From contig JAIMAE010000005.1 in NCBI GenBank assembly GCA_023512105.1, forward strand, positions 1 through 45,442: 45,442 nt of DNA, written 5' to 3'. The notes beneath the pieces were generated by a model. The model saw only the letters and a program-made list of their open reading frames with translations, searched no databases and was not told where the DNA came from. Numbering within the stretch: position 1 is the first letter of the stretch; each line of letters begins with the position of its first letter. The position numbers were made by a program, and so were the translations under genes. This document shows, piece by piece, positions 1-8,108 of the stretch. This DNA is from Bacillota bacterium (GTDB taxonomy: Bacteria > Bacillota > Sulfobacillia > Sulfobacillales > Sulfobacillaceae).

Positions 1-75
1 GGCTGTGGCGCAGTTTGGTAGCGCGCTACCTTGGGGTGGTAGAGGTCGTGGGTTCAAATCCCGCCAGTCCGACCA
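1..75 (+). tRNA. tRNA-Pro (anticodon GGG), first two bases cut by the window edge
   Basis: The anticodon arm is CTACC / TTGGGGT / GGTAG, giving anticodon GGG (proline) followed by G37. The D arm (GCGC...GCGC) and the T arm (GTGGG-TTCAAAT-CCCGC) are intact, and CCA is encoded at 73-75. The 3' acceptor strand CAGTCCG (65-71) pairs with a 5' strand of which only GGCTG is visible, so two bases lie upstream of the window. A terminator hairpin follows directly. A prolyl-tRNA synthetase is encoded at 36372. Confidence 0.95.
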
Positions 76-80
76 TTTTT

Positions 81-109
81 TCCGGCCCTTGCGGCCGGAT
101 TTTTCTTTT
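81..109 (+). terminator. Rho-independent terminator after tRNA-Pro
   Basis: A perfect 7-bp stem (TCCGGCC / GGCCGGA) with a 5-nt loop is followed by TTTTTCTTTT. It ends the tRNA transcript and separates it from the CorA-like gene, so the reading frame that runs through the tRNA and this hairpin is not part of that protein. Confidence 0.9.
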
Positions 110-133
110 GGGAAGACTAGCGCTTCGGAGGTG

Positions 134-1048
134 TTGACCCTGGAGCGAGGCGTGCGGCGGCTGGATTTTCCGTCGGCCCCGGGAACGGAGCGGCTCTTTT
201 GGCGCCACTGCCAGCTAAGCGAGGGGGAAGACCTGTTGAAGGAGGCGCTGGCCGAGGCAGGGGTTGCCAGCCTGCCGAATGCCTCGTCAGACCAGGCTCG
301 GGTCGAAGACTACGGGGAGTATGTTCACGTGGTGCTCTTCACCTTCGCCGCCGACCCCCGGGGATTGCGCGAAGTTCCCTTTCACGTGGTCGCCTGTGCC
401 CGCGGGGTGGTGAGTTGGAGCGAGCAGCCGCTGGCCTTGGTCGACGAGCTGGAGCAGCGCCTGCGCCAGATGCAAAGCCGGATCGCTCGGGTTCCCATCT
501 TGCTGTATCACGTCTTGGACACCCTGCTCAACGACGCCTGGCATTTCCTGGATTACCTCAATGAACGGGTCTCGGCCCTAGAGCGAGCGGTCCTGCGGCG
601 AACCGGCACGGCGCAAGTCCAGAGCGAGATGCTGGAGCTTCGCCGGGTGATCCTCAGAACGCGCCGCCTGTTGGGCTCCATGCGCGACGCGGTCCACCAT
701 TTGGCCGGCCACCTTTGGCTGGAAGGAGCCGAGGTGGTGCTGTACTTCGAGTTATATGACCTGGTCTTGCGCCTGTTTGACGCCGTCGACACCTATCGCG
801 AGTTGCTCGACTCGTTGATGGACATTCACCTCGCTTCGGTCTCCAACCGGCTCAACGAGATCGTGAAGTCCTTGACCTTGGTGGCCACCGTTATGCTTCC
901 ACCCTCTCTGGTGGCCTCTTTATACGGGATGAATTTTGACCACATGCCGGGCTCTCGCCATCCCTACGGCTTCTATGTGGTGCTCGGTTTTGCTATGGTG
1001 GTTTCGATGTCCTTGGTGTGGTGGTTCCGGCGTCGCCGGTGGATCTGA
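134..1048 (+). CDS. corA: CorA-like magnesium/divalent cation transporter
   Basis: Inner-membrane channel of the CorA (2-TM-GxN) family, which takes up Mg2+ and sometimes Co2+ or Ni2+. The protein has about 304 residues. An alpha/beta N-terminal domain is followed by long charged helices (about residues 120-240). The first transmembrane helix ends in the signature YGMNF (Y264-G-M-N), and a second transmembrane helix leads into a basic RRRR tail, as in the family. The start is unsure: TTG 134 sits directly after a GGAGGTG, and GTG 131 and GTG 152 are also possible. Everything upstream is tRNA and terminator. The next gene begins 26 bases downstream and may be cotranscribed. Confidence 0.85.
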   Translation: MTLERGVRRLDFPSAPGTERLFWRHCQLSEGEDLLKEALAEAGVASLPNASSDQARVEDYGEYVHVVLFTFAADPRGLREVPFHVVACARGVVSWSEQPLALVDELEQRLRQMQSRIARVPILLYHVLDTLLNDAWHFLDYLNERVSALERAVLRRTGTAQVQSEMLELRRVILRTRRLLGSMRDAVHHLAGHLWLEGAEVVLYFELYDLVLRLFDAVDTYRELLDSLMDIHLASVSNRLNEIVKSLTLVATVMLPPSLVASLYGMNFDHMPGSRHPYGFYVVLGFAMVVSMSLVWWFRRRRWI

Positions 1049-1074
1049 GCCCAGGGTTGGCGGAGAGGAGTAAG

Positions 1075-2325
1075 ATGTCGGGGATGACGGATTGGGTGAC
1101 GCGCATGGAACGGGTCATGAACCCGGGATTGGCGCGCGTCTTTCGGTTTATGGGCCTGGGCGCGGTGGAGCACACCGGGCGTGGGGCGGAAGTGATCGAC
1201 GATGCGGGGCGTCGGTACATCGACTGCGCTTCGGGGTACGGTGTCTTGAACCAGGGGTATCTGCATCCCAGGATTGTGGCCGCCGCAAGGGCACAGCTGG
1301 CAGAGCTGGCGATGTCCTCTCGGGTGTTGATTAATCGGCAGGCGATTGAGCTGGCCGAATACCTGGCCCAGGTGACTCCGGGGGACTTGCAATATAGTTT
1401 CTTTGTTAATAGCGGAGCCGAGGCGGTGGAGGCGGCATTGAAGTTGGCCCGCTACGCCACCGGGCGCACCCGAGTGGTGACCACGGTGGGGGCGTTTCAC
1501 GGAAAGACCCTGGGGGCGCTCTCGGTCTCCGGCCGGGCCTTGTACCAAGATCCGTTTCGCCCGCTACTGAGCGACGTGATTCACGTGCCCTACGGCGATT
1601 TGGCGGCAGCGGAGGCGGTGATTGACCACCGGGTGGCAGCGGTGGTGGTGGAACCCATCCAGGGCGAGGCCGGCATCGTGGTGCCGCCCCAGGATTACCT
1701 GCCAGGCCTGCGCCAGGCTTGCGACCGGGTCGGCGCCGCCTTGGTGGCGGACGAGGTGCAGACCGGCATTGGGCGGACGGGGTATCTGTTTGCGGTCGAA
1801 GCCAGTGAGATCGTCCCGGACCTGCTCTGCCTAGCCAAGTCGCTGGGAGGCGGGGTGGTGGCAATCGGGGCGGTGGTGGGTCGTCCCTGGGTGTGGCGGA
1901 TGTTCTCGGAGCAGCCGCTGCTGCACACCTCGACCTTTGGCGGCAATCCGTTGGCAACCCGGGTGGCCTTGGAGGCGTTGAAGGTTACGGTCGAGGAAAA
2001 GCTGCCAAGCCGGGCCCGAGAGCTAGGGGCGTGGTTTTTGTCCCGGCTGCGCGACCTTGCTGAGCAATATCCTCACGTGGTCAAGGAGGTGCGCGGGCGC
2101 GGCCTGATGATTGGGGTGGAGTTTGTCGCCCCCGGGATGGCCGCGGCCGTGATCGCCGAGCTGTTTGAACGGGGGATTTTGGCGGTGTACACGCTGAACA
2201 ACGAACGGGTGATCCGCCTGATGCCGCCTTTGGTAATTGCCCGAAGCGAGCTTTCGACGGTGCTGGCGGCGCTCCAAGAGGTGTTGGCAGTGGTGGCAGA
2301 GATGGCGGCGGATTTGGAAGGGTGA
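1075..2325 (+). CDS. patA: Class III PLP aminotransferase, putrescine aminotransferase-like
   Basis: Fold-type I, class III aminotransferase of 416 residues. The PLP lysine is Lys255 in LAKSLGGG; VVVEPIQGEAG and ADEVQTGIGRTG are the cofactor-binding segments. The C-terminal half (HTSTFGGNPLA, EVRGRGLMIGVEF, LNNERVIRLMPPL) closely resembles putrescine aminotransferase YgjG/PatA, which converts putrescine to 4-aminobutanal. Ornithine or acetylornithine aminotransferase is the main alternative. Start ATG 1075 is preceded by GAGAGGAG at 7-nt spacing; longer versions would run into corA. It is followed after 6 nt by an SRPBCC gene, with speD further downstream, which fits a polyamine role. Confidence 0.82.
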   Translation: MSGMTDWVTRMERVMNPGLARVFRFMGLGAVEHTGRGAEVIDDAGRRYIDCASGYGVLNQGYLHPRIVAAARAQLAELAMSSRVLINRQAIELAEYLAQVTPGDLQYSFFVNSGAEAVEAALKLARYATGRTRVVTTVGAFHGKTLGALSVSGRALYQDPFRPLLSDVIHVPYGDLAAAEAVIDHRVAAVVVEPIQGEAGIVVPPQDYLPGLRQACDRVGAALVADEVQTGIGRTGYLFAVEASEIVPDLLCLAKSLGGGVVAIGAVVGRPWVWRMFSEQPLLHTSTFGGNPLATRVALEALKVTVEEKLPSRARELGAWFLSRLRDLAEQYPHVVKEVRGRGLMIGVEFVAPGMAAAVIAELFERGILAVYTLNNERVIRLMPPLVIARSELSTVLAALQEVLAVVAEMAADLEG

Positions 2326-2331
2326 TGCGCG

Positions 2332-2784
2332 GTGCCGACGGTGGACGTGATCGAACGAGTTCCGGCCCCTCTCCCTCGGGTGTACGGCATCCTACGGGAG
2401 ATGGAGCGCTTTCCCGAGTTTATGGAGAACGTGGAGTCGGTAACGGTGTTGGAACGGGGCGACGGTTACACCGTGACCCGCTGGGTGGCCCGGCTTAAGG
2501 GAAGCCGATTTGAATGGACGGAGCGCGACGCCTTTTATCCGGACCAGGGGCGGATTGAGTTTGAGCAGGTCGCCGGCGACCTCAAGGTGTTTCGCGGATT
2601 TTGGCAATTGACCAGCCACGGGGAGGCCGAGACCGAGGTGGTGCTCTCCACCACCTTTGAGTTTGGCCTGCCCATGGTGGCGGCCCTGCTGAACCCGCTG
2701 GCGCGGATCGCGCTGCGTGACAACGCCCGGGCGATGTTGACGGCGGTCGCCGCCGAGGTGCGGGGGTCTTCCCAGGACGGATAG
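2332..2784 (+). CDS. SRPBCC (START-like/polyketide cyclase) family protein
   Basis: A 150-residue protein with the helix-grip pattern of Polyketide_cyc/COQ10-type proteins. VDVIERVPAPLPRVYGILREMERFPEFMENVESV is the N-terminal strand and helix unit, shown here in words: a V-x-V strand, then 'AP..R.Y..L.DMERFPEFM' type helix. A central WTERDAFYPD strand and a long C-terminal amphipathic helix follow. Such proteins bind hydrophobic ligands such as lipids or quinones; the ligand cannot be told here. GTG 2332 starts 6 nt after the aminotransferase stop, with a GGAAGGG Shine-Dalgarno, so the two are probably one operon. Confidence 0.7.
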   Translation: MPTVDVIERVPAPLPRVYGILREMERFPEFMENVESVTVLERGDGYTVTRWVARLKGSRFEWTERDAFYPDQGRIEFEQVAGDLKVFRGFWQLTSHGEAETEVVLSTTFEFGLPMVAALLNPLARIALRDNARAMLTAVAAEVRGSSQDG

Positions 2785-2984
2785 CTTCCGATGAAAAACA
2801 GAGCAATCCAACATAAAATGGCGAGCGAGGGAGATGGCGCGGAGAATATCCTAGAGCAACCCGGTTTATTCCGGGAAAATGGATGATTTTGTTGACACGG
2901 CGCGGCTTTTTGATACAATGGTTCATGGCCGTCGGACAGATGCCCGGCGTATCCTACTCGGGGAACAAGGGGGTTGGGAATGCA
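2785..2984 (+). promoter_or_regulatory. Intergenic region with a strong sigma-A promoter for speD
   Basis: TTGACA at 2892-2897 and TACAAT at 2914-2919 are separated by 16 nt, a near-consensus vegetative promoter. It gives a leader of about 58 nt before speD. A CCCGG/CCGGG hairpin (2860-2875) lies just upstream of the promoter. No coding signal is seen in the rest of the gap. Confidence 0.8.
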
Positions 2985-3362
2985 ATGAATGCATTGGGTC
3001 GACACATCCTGGCGGAGATTCACGGATGTGATGGCGACATTTTGAACGACATCACCGGCGTGGAAGAAATTTTGGTGGAAGCGGCGTTGAAGGCCGGCGC
3101 CGAAGTGCGCGAGGTGGCGTTTCACAAATTCAGCCCGCAAGGGGTTAGTGGTGTCGTGGTCATATCCGAATCCCATCTGGCGGTCCATACCTGGCCAGAG
3201 CACGGGTATGCAGCGGTGGATGTGTTTACCTGCGGCGATAGTGTCAACCCCTGGGATGCCTGTAACCATATCGTGGAACGGTTCCGCGCCAAGAACTTTA
3301 CTGCCTCCGAAACCCTGCGCGGCGTGCTGGTGGAGGCTCCGACCGAAAAGGCGGCCGTGTAA
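2985..3362 (+). CDS. speD: S-adenosylmethionine decarboxylase proenzyme
   Basis: Pyruvoyl enzyme that makes decarboxylated SAM, the aminopropyl donor for spermidine. It is 125 residues, the normal length for the small bacterial class. Self-cleavage should occur between Glu62 and Ser63 in ISESHLAVH, Ser63 becoming the pyruvoyl group; His68 and Cys83 (in VFTCG) match the processing and catalytic residues of the Thermotoga enzyme. Start ATG 2985 gives the usual N-terminus [11 protein letters not shown] and follows an AAGGGGG Shine-Dalgarno; the upstream in-frame codons lie over the promoter. The own promoter suggests independent control. No spermidine synthase gene is in the window. Confidence 0.96.
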   Translation: MNALGRHILAEIHGCDGDILNDITGVEEILVEAALKAGAEVREVAFHKFSPQGVSGVVVISESHLAVHTWPEHGYAAVDVFTCGDSVNPWDACNHIVERFRAKNFTASETLRGVLVEAPTEKAAV

Positions 3363-3378
3363 GTAAGGGGGGCAGGCA

Positions 3379-3792
3379 TTGGCATCGACTTTTGTGATGG
3401 TAAAGCCGGATGGGGTGCGGCGGGGGTTGGTGGGCGAGGTGATCCGCCGCATCGAAGCCAAGGGGTTGCGACTGAAGGGCATGAAGATGATACGGGTCGC
3501 CCCTGAATTGGCGGCCCAACATTATGCCGAACATCGGGACAAGCCATTTTATCCCGAGCTGATCGCGTTTATCACCTCCGGGCCGGTGGTGGCGATGGTG
3601 GTGGAGGGACGGGACGCGGTGAGCGTGGTGCGCAACCTGATGGGAGCCACTGACCCTGTGAAGGCTGCTCCGGGAACCATCCGCGGAGACTTCGGCCTGG
3701 AACTGACCGAAAATGTGGTCCACGGCTCGGATAGTCCCGAGTCGGCGGCCCGGGAGATCGGCCTGTACTTTACCGCCGAAGAATTGGTTTAA
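3379..3792 (+). CDS. ndk: Nucleoside diphosphate kinase
   Basis: Balances NTP and dNTP pools by phosphotransfer through a phosphohistidine. It has 137 residues, the usual short bacterial length. The catalytic histidine is His115 in [13 protein letters not shown], and the N-terminal [15 protein letters not shown] is the family signature. TTG 3379 is used as start, behind an AAGGGGGG Shine-Dalgarno, 16 nt after speD; the two are probably cotranscribed. Confidence 0.96.
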   Translation: MASTFVMVKPDGVRRGLVGEVIRRIEAKGLRLKGMKMIRVAPELAAQHYAEHRDKPFYPELIAFITSGPVVAMVVEGRDAVSVVRNLMGATDPVKAAPGTIRGDFGLELTENVVHGSDSPESAAREIGLYFTAEELV

Positions 3793-4593
3793 GTGGGCGA
3801 AGCCGTAGCGATGTGGTGGCCGTGGTGGCTGGCGTTGCTAGCCGGGGGGGCGGGATATGCCGGGTTGGTCGAGCCGTTTTGGCCCCGACCAGTCACTTAC
3901 GAGGTGGCCATCCCCGGATTGGCGGCCGAGCTCGACGGGTACACCATTCTCCACCTGTCCGACTTGCACGGACGGGTGGATTTTTTTGCGCGCCCGTGGT
4001 TTCAAGACTGGTTGCGCCAATCCCAGCTGATATGCGTCACCGGCGACCTGTACGCCCCCACCCTTCCGCGGCGCCGAGTGGCCCGCATCTTGCAGAGGCT
4101 GGCCCAGACCCGGCCGCTTTATTACTGCAGCGGCAACCACGACTGGCGAAGGGGGAAGCTGGCGGTGCAGCCCTGGGATCCCGGTGGCGCTTGGATCGAC
4201 AACCGGGTGGCGCTCCTGGCCGAGGGGCGGCTGGCGCTGGCCGGCCTTCCCGACCTCAGGCGTGGACAGCCCGACTGGGAGCGCGTCCTGTCCGCCTTGC
4301 CCAGCGCGGTGCCGGCGCTGTTGTTGTCCCACCGGCCTGACGTGGTGCTTGACCCGCGCGCCCGTCGCTTCGCCCTGGTGTTAAGCGGCCACACCCACGG
4401 AGGTCAAGTGGTGGTGCCCGGCTGGGGGGCGCCGATTCGGCACACCCGGATTCCCGGGCGTTACGTGGCGGGACGCTGGGAATGGGCTTCGGGACGATAC
4501 CTCATCACCTCGCGCGGCCTGGGGGAATCGGAACTACCGTTCCGCTTCTTCTGTCGCCCCGAGGTGGTGCGGGTGGTCTTGCGGGCACGTTGA
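3793..4593 (+). CDS. Membrane-anchored calcineurin-like metallophosphoesterase
   Basis: 266 residues. A hydrophobic Trp-rich N-terminal segment (about residues 7-27) looks like a membrane anchor. It is followed by the five metallophosphoesterase motifs: LSDLHG, VTGDLY, GNHD, LSHRPD and GHTHGGQ. The layout matches the YkuE/YaeI subfamily, whose E. coli member acts on lipid headgroups; the substrate here is unknown. GTG 3793 abuts the ndk stop; ATG 3811 is a possible start that would keep the anchor. Neither has a good Shine-Dalgarno, so translation may be coupled to ndk. Confidence 0.85.
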   Translation: MGEAVAMWWPWWLALLAGGAGYAGLVEPFWPRPVTYEVAIPGLAAELDGYTILHLSDLHGRVDFFARPWFQDWLRQSQLICVTGDLYAPTLPRRRVARILQRLAQTRPLYYCSGNHDWRRGKLAVQPWDPGGAWIDNRVALLAEGRLALAGLPDLRRGQPDWERVLSALPSAVPALLLSHRPDVVLDPRARRFALVLSGHTHGGQVVVPGWGAPIRHTRIPGRYVAGRWEWASGRYLITSRGLGESELPFRFFCRPEVVRVVLRAR

Positions 4594-4619
4594 TGGGAAG
4601 AATCTGGACATGGTACACT
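4590..4619 (+). promoter_or_regulatory. Possible promoter for the mtnP-ahcY-mtaD group
   Basis: TTGATG (4590-4595), an 18-nt spacer and TACACT (4614-4619) overlap the end of the phosphoesterase gene. The match is moderate. The gap to the next start holds no other gene. Confidence 0.4.
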
Positions 4620-4702
4620 GACCGCCGACGAAGTCGGAGCCCCCGCCGCTCTGGACGGAGGCATCCGGCCGGGGGAGATCACCGGACGAGGAGGCGATGG
4701 CG

Positions 4703-5494
4703 ATGGCGGGGGCAAAGGTTGCCATCATCGGGGGGTCGGGCGTCTACCAGTTGCCTGGTCTCTCCGGGCTGGTTGGACGCACCGTGGAGACCCCTTACGG
4801 GGAGGTAGAGCTGTGGGAAGGGGAGGGGCCGGATGGGGTGCCCCTGGTGTTTTTGAACCGCCACGGTCGCGCTCACCGCATTCCCCCTCACCGCGTCAAT
4901 TACCGGGCCAACCTCTGGGCGGTCAAGGCGCTGGGCTGCCATCGGGTGGTGGCGACCGGGGCGGTCGGGTCGTTGCATCGCGCGCTGGTACCCGGGTGGC
5001 TGGTGCTGGTAGACCAGTTTTTGGACTTCACCAAGGCCCGGCCGGCCACCTTCTTCGAGGGGGGAGAGGGAGGGGTCATCCACACCGACGTGACCGACCC
5101 CTATTGCGCCACCTTGCGCCGACACCTGGCCGAGGCCGCGCAGGCGTTGGGGTTTCCCTACTGGGAGCGGGGCACCTACGTGGCCACCGAAGGGCCGCGC
5201 TTTGAGTCTCGAGCCGAAATCGAGGCCTTCCGCCGGCTGGGGGGCGACGTAGTGGGCATGACCGGCGTGCCGGAGGTGGTGTTGGCCCGAGAGCTTGGGC
5301 TGTGTTATGCCACCGTGGCCTTGGTGACCAACCTGGCCGCCGGCTTGAGTGCCAATCCGCTGACCCATGAGGAGGTGCTCCAAGTGATGGCCGAGCACGC
5401 CGAACGCGTCAACCGCCTATTTTGGCAGGCGCTGCCGGCGTTGGCCGGGGCGTGGGAGTGTCCGTCCTGCCCTCCGCCGCCTGCGGGCGGGTGA
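4703..5494 (+). CDS. mtnP: Methylthioadenosine/methylthioinosine phosphorylase (PNP family)
   Basis: Purine nucleoside phosphorylase superfamily, trimeric type, 263 residues. IIGGSGVY and NRHGRAHRIPPH are the phosphate and ribose sites; VATEGPRFES and DVVGMTGVPEVVLARE are typical of MTA phosphorylases. The base-pocket segment is VTNLAAG (Asn210, Ala212), whereas MTA phosphorylases usually have T-D-x-D. Asn there is what 6-oxopurine enzymes and methylthioinosine phosphorylase carry, so the substrate may be MTI. ATG 4703 is preferred to ATG 4697 because GAGGAGG ends at 4694. The product would be methylthioribose-1-phosphate plus hypoxanthine (or adenine). The C-terminus ends in a Cys/Pro-rich tail (CPSCPPPP). 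Confidence 0.88.
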   Translation: MAGAKVAIIGGSGVYQLPGLSGLVGRTVETPYGEVELWEGEGPDGVPLVFLNRHGRAHRIPPHRVNYRANLWAVKALGCHRVVATGAVGSLHRALVPGWLVLVDQFLDFTKARPATFFEGGEGGVIHTDVTDPYCATLRRHLAEAAQALGFPYWERGTYVATEGPRFESRAEIEAFRRLGGDVVGMTGVPEVVLARELGLCYATVALVTNLAAGLSANPLTHEEVLQVMAEHAERVNRLFWQALPALAGAWECPSCPPPPAGG

Positions 5495-5542
5495 TGCCAA
5501 GAGCAGGGAAATCGTGGAAACGGCCAAGGAGGAGGAGACGCG

Positions 5543-6781
5543 GTGACCAACACCTTACGCGACCCGGGGCTGGCCTCGGAGGGACATCGCAAGTTGCAGT
5601 GGGTGCGGGAGCGCATGCCGGTCTTGGCGGCGCTGCGGGATCGTTACCAGCAGACCCGGCCATTTGCCGGCCAGCGGATCGCGGTCTCGTTGCATCTGGA
5701 AGCCAAGACCGCGGTCTTGGCCGAGTTGCTTCACCTGGGAGGGGCGGAGGTGGCGGTGACCAGCTCCAATCCCTTGAGCACCCAGGACGACGTGGCGGCG
5801 GCTCTGGCCGAGCTCGGGGTCGAGGTCCACGCTTGGCGCGGAGCCTCCGCTGAGGAGTTTGACCGCTTTCACCACCGGGTGTTGGACCTTGAGCCCACCC
5901 TGGTGGTCGACGACGGAGCGGAGCTCAGCGAACGGCTGCACGGAAGTCGACAGGCGCTGTTGCCCAATGTCCGCGGCGGGGCGGAGGAGACCACCACCGG
6001 GCTGATGCGCCTGCGCGCCTTGGCCCGGACCGGCCAACTGGCCTATCCCATGATCGCGGTCAACGATGCCGACATGAAACATTTGTTTGACAACCGCTAC
6101 GGGACTGGCCAGTCCACCTGGGACGCGATCATGCGCCACACCAACCTGGTGGTCGCGGGAGCGGTTGCGGTGGTGTCCGGCTATGGGTGGTGTGGCAAGG
6201 GAGTGGCGCAAAGGGCTCGCGGGCTGGGGGCACGGGTGGTGGTCACCGAGGTGGACCCGGTGCGGGCCAACGAGGCGTTGATGGATGGTTTTGAGGTCAT
6301 GCCGATGCTCGAGGCGGCCCGCATCGGCAAGTTTTTTGTCACCGTAACCGGGAATCGCGACGTGATTTCCCGTCCCCACTTCGACCGCATGGCCGACGGG
6401 GCGGTGCTGGCCAACGCCGGCCACTTTGACGTCGAGATCGACGTGCAGGCGTTGCGCCAAGGCGCCATCGGGACGGTGGCCGGGCGCACCGAGGCGATGG
6501 TGGGGTACCGCTGGCCGACCGGGGCCACCTTGTGGCTGATGGCCGAGGGCCGGCTGGTCAATTTGGCCGCCGGGGACGGCCATCCGGTAGAAATCATGGA
6601 CCTCTCGTTTGCCCTCCAGGCCCGCTCCCTCGAACACCTCCTGACCCATCCGCTTCCTCCAGGAGTCCATCCCGTCGATCCAGCGGTGGACCGCTGGGTG
6701 GCGCAGACCCGGCTGGACGCCCTGGGGGTGGCCATCGATCAGCTGACGCCTGGGCAAGTTGCGTATTTGCAAAGCGTGTGA
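5543..6781 (+). CDS. ahcY: Adenosylhomocysteinase, short form
   Basis: NAD-dependent enzyme that splits S-adenosylhomocysteine to homocysteine and adenosine. It has 412 residues. The Rossmann motif is GYGWCGKG (from Gly213); NDADMKHLFDNRYGTGQS and LANAGHFDVEID are hallmark segments. The protein ends soon after LTPGQVAYL and lacks the C-terminal K-x-x-x-Y-R-Y tail that reaches the neighbouring subunit's NAD in the long form, as in the short archaeal and Thermotoga-type enzymes. GTG 5543 follows GGAGGAGACGCG. Because an SAH/MTA deaminase gene follows, S-inosylhomocysteine is a possible alternative substrate. Confidence 0.92.
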   Translation: MTNTLRDPGLASEGHRKLQWVRERMPVLAALRDRYQQTRPFAGQRIAVSLHLEAKTAVLAELLHLGGAEVAVTSSNPLSTQDDVAAALAELGVEVHAWRGASAEEFDRFHHRVLDLEPTLVVDDGAELSERLHGSRQALLPNVRGGAEETTTGLMRLRALARTGQLAYPMIAVNDADMKHLFDNRYGTGQSTWDAIMRHTNLVVAGAVAVVSGYGWCGKGVAQRARGLGARVVVTEVDPVRANEALMDGFEVMPMLEAARIGKFFVTVTGNRDVISRPHFDRMADGAVLANAGHFDVEIDVQALRQGAIGTVAGRTEAMVGYRWPTGATLWLMAEGRLVNLAAGDGHPVEIMDLSFALQARSLEHLLTHPLPPGVHPVDPAVDRWVAQTRLDALGVAIDQLTPGQVAYLQSV

Positions 6782-6811
6782 GGGCCGGGCGCAGGGGGTA
6801 GGAGGAACGGG

Positions 6812-8101
6812 ATGCGGATTCGGGTGGAGGCCGCGGCGGTGTGGCCGGGCGGTGAGCAGGGATGGTGGACGCCGGGCCAGGTCACCTGGTCGGCGAACCG
6901 GATTGAATCGGTCGGTCCGTTGACGGGGGAGGCAGCGGACGTCGACCGGGTGATTCGGGTGGAGGATGGATTGGTCCTTCCGGGGTTGCTTAACGGACAT
7001 AATCATGCCGCCATGAGCCTGATGCGGGGCATCGCCGACGACAGCCCGTTGATGGAGTGGCTCACCCAACACATCTTTCCCCTGGAGGCCCACCTGACCA
7101 GTGAAGACGTCTATGTGGGCACGCTCCTGTCCTGCGCGGAGATGATCCGGGGCGGAACGGTGGGCTTTGCGGACATGTACTTTTTTGTCGATGCGGTGGC
7201 CCGGGCGGTGGAGACGAGCGGCCTTAGAGGGTGGATTGCCCGCGGGCTGGTGGAGGCGGACGACCCGGGCGGGGAAAAGCTGGCGGAGGCGGTGGAGTTT
7301 GCCCATCGCTGGCGAGGGCGGGCAGAGGGCCGAGTGGTGGGGATGCTCGGGCCCCACGCGCCCTACACCTGTGGACCGCGGTACTTGGAACGGGTGGCAG
7401 AATCGGCCAAGTCGGCCGACCTGGGGATCCACATTCACTTGGCGGAGAGTTGGCAGGAGGTCCAGGATTCCCAGCAGCGCTTTGGCTTGACTCCGGTGGA
7501 GCTGGCGGCTCGGGCTGGTATCCTGCAAAGCCGGGTCGTGGTCGCCCACGGCGTCCACCTGCAGGACCAGGACCGCAAGCTGCTGGCGGCCGCCCAAGGG
7601 GGCGTGGTGCACTGCCCGGTATCCAACGCCAAACTGGGCAACGGGACGATGGATGTGGTGCGGGCGCGGCGGGAGGGGGTTACGGTGGGGCTTGGCACCG
7701 ACGGGCCGGCCTCCACCAACACCTTGGACATGTTTTTAGAGATGAAAGCGATGGCCTGGGGCCAGAAGCTGTTGCACCGGGACCCGGCTAGCTTCCAAGC
7801 GGTGGAGGCCTTGCGGGCGGCCACCGAAGGTAACGCCCAGATCTTAGGCGGGGTGAGCGGACGGCTTGAACCTGGGGCTCCTGCCGACCTGATCGTGGTC
7901 GGAACCCGGGGGACCCATTTGACCCCTGTCCACGACTGGAGCTCCAATGCCGTCTATGCCGCCACTGCCGCTGACGTCCGCTACACCATCTGCAACGGAG
8001 TGGTCTTGATGGAAGAAGGTCGCCTGCTCACCATCGATGAGGAGGCGGTTCGGCGGGAGGCCGCTGCTCGGGCCCGGGCGCTTATAGACCGGAGCCGATG
8101 A
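6812..8101 (+). CDS. mtaD: 5-methylthioadenosine/S-adenosylhomocysteine deaminase
   Basis: Amidohydrolase-superfamily deaminase, 429 residues, related to Thermotoga TM0936. Metal ligands are visible as His63 and His65 in NGHNHAAM (the family more often has T between the histidines), a further histidine in the HIHLAES segment (His207/His209), and Asp297 in GTDGPAS. His246 in AHGVHL fits the catalytic histidine. It would convert MTA or SAH to the inosine forms. The start has a strong TAGGAGG Shine-Dalgarno, 30 nt after ahcY. The placement beside phosphorylase and SAH hydrolase argues for MTA/SAH rather than guanine or atrazine-type substrates. Confidence 0.9.
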   Translation: MRIRVEAAAVWPGGEQGWWTPGQVTWSANRIESVGPLTGEAADVDRVIRVEDGLVLPGLLNGHNHAAMSLMRGIADDSPLMEWLTQHIFPLEAHLTSEDVYVGTLLSCAEMIRGGTVGFADMYFFVDAVARAVETSGLRGWIARGLVEADDPGGEKLAEAVEFAHRWRGRAEGRVVGMLGPHAPYTCGPRYLERVAESAKSADLGIHIHLAESWQEVQDSQQRFGLTPVELAARAGILQSRVVVAHGVHLQDQDRKLLAAAQGGVVHCPVSNAKLGNGTMDVVRARREGVTVGLGTDGPASTNTLDMFLEMKAMAWGQKLLHRDPASFQAVEALRAATEGNAQILGGVSGRLEPGAPADLIVVGTRGTHLTPVHDWSSNAVYAATAADVRYTICNGVVLMEEGRLLTIDEEAVRREAAARARALIDRSR

Positions 8102-8108
8102 GGGAGGG

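Noticed and set aside
2860-2875. Terminator before the speD promoter
   Set aside because: The CCCGG/CCGGG stem is only 5 bp and followed by AAAA, not T, on the plus strand.
5555-7612. 685-codon antisense frame across ahcY and mtaD
   Set aside because: Both sense genes have complete motifs; the antisense product is a His/Gln/Pro-rich shadow.
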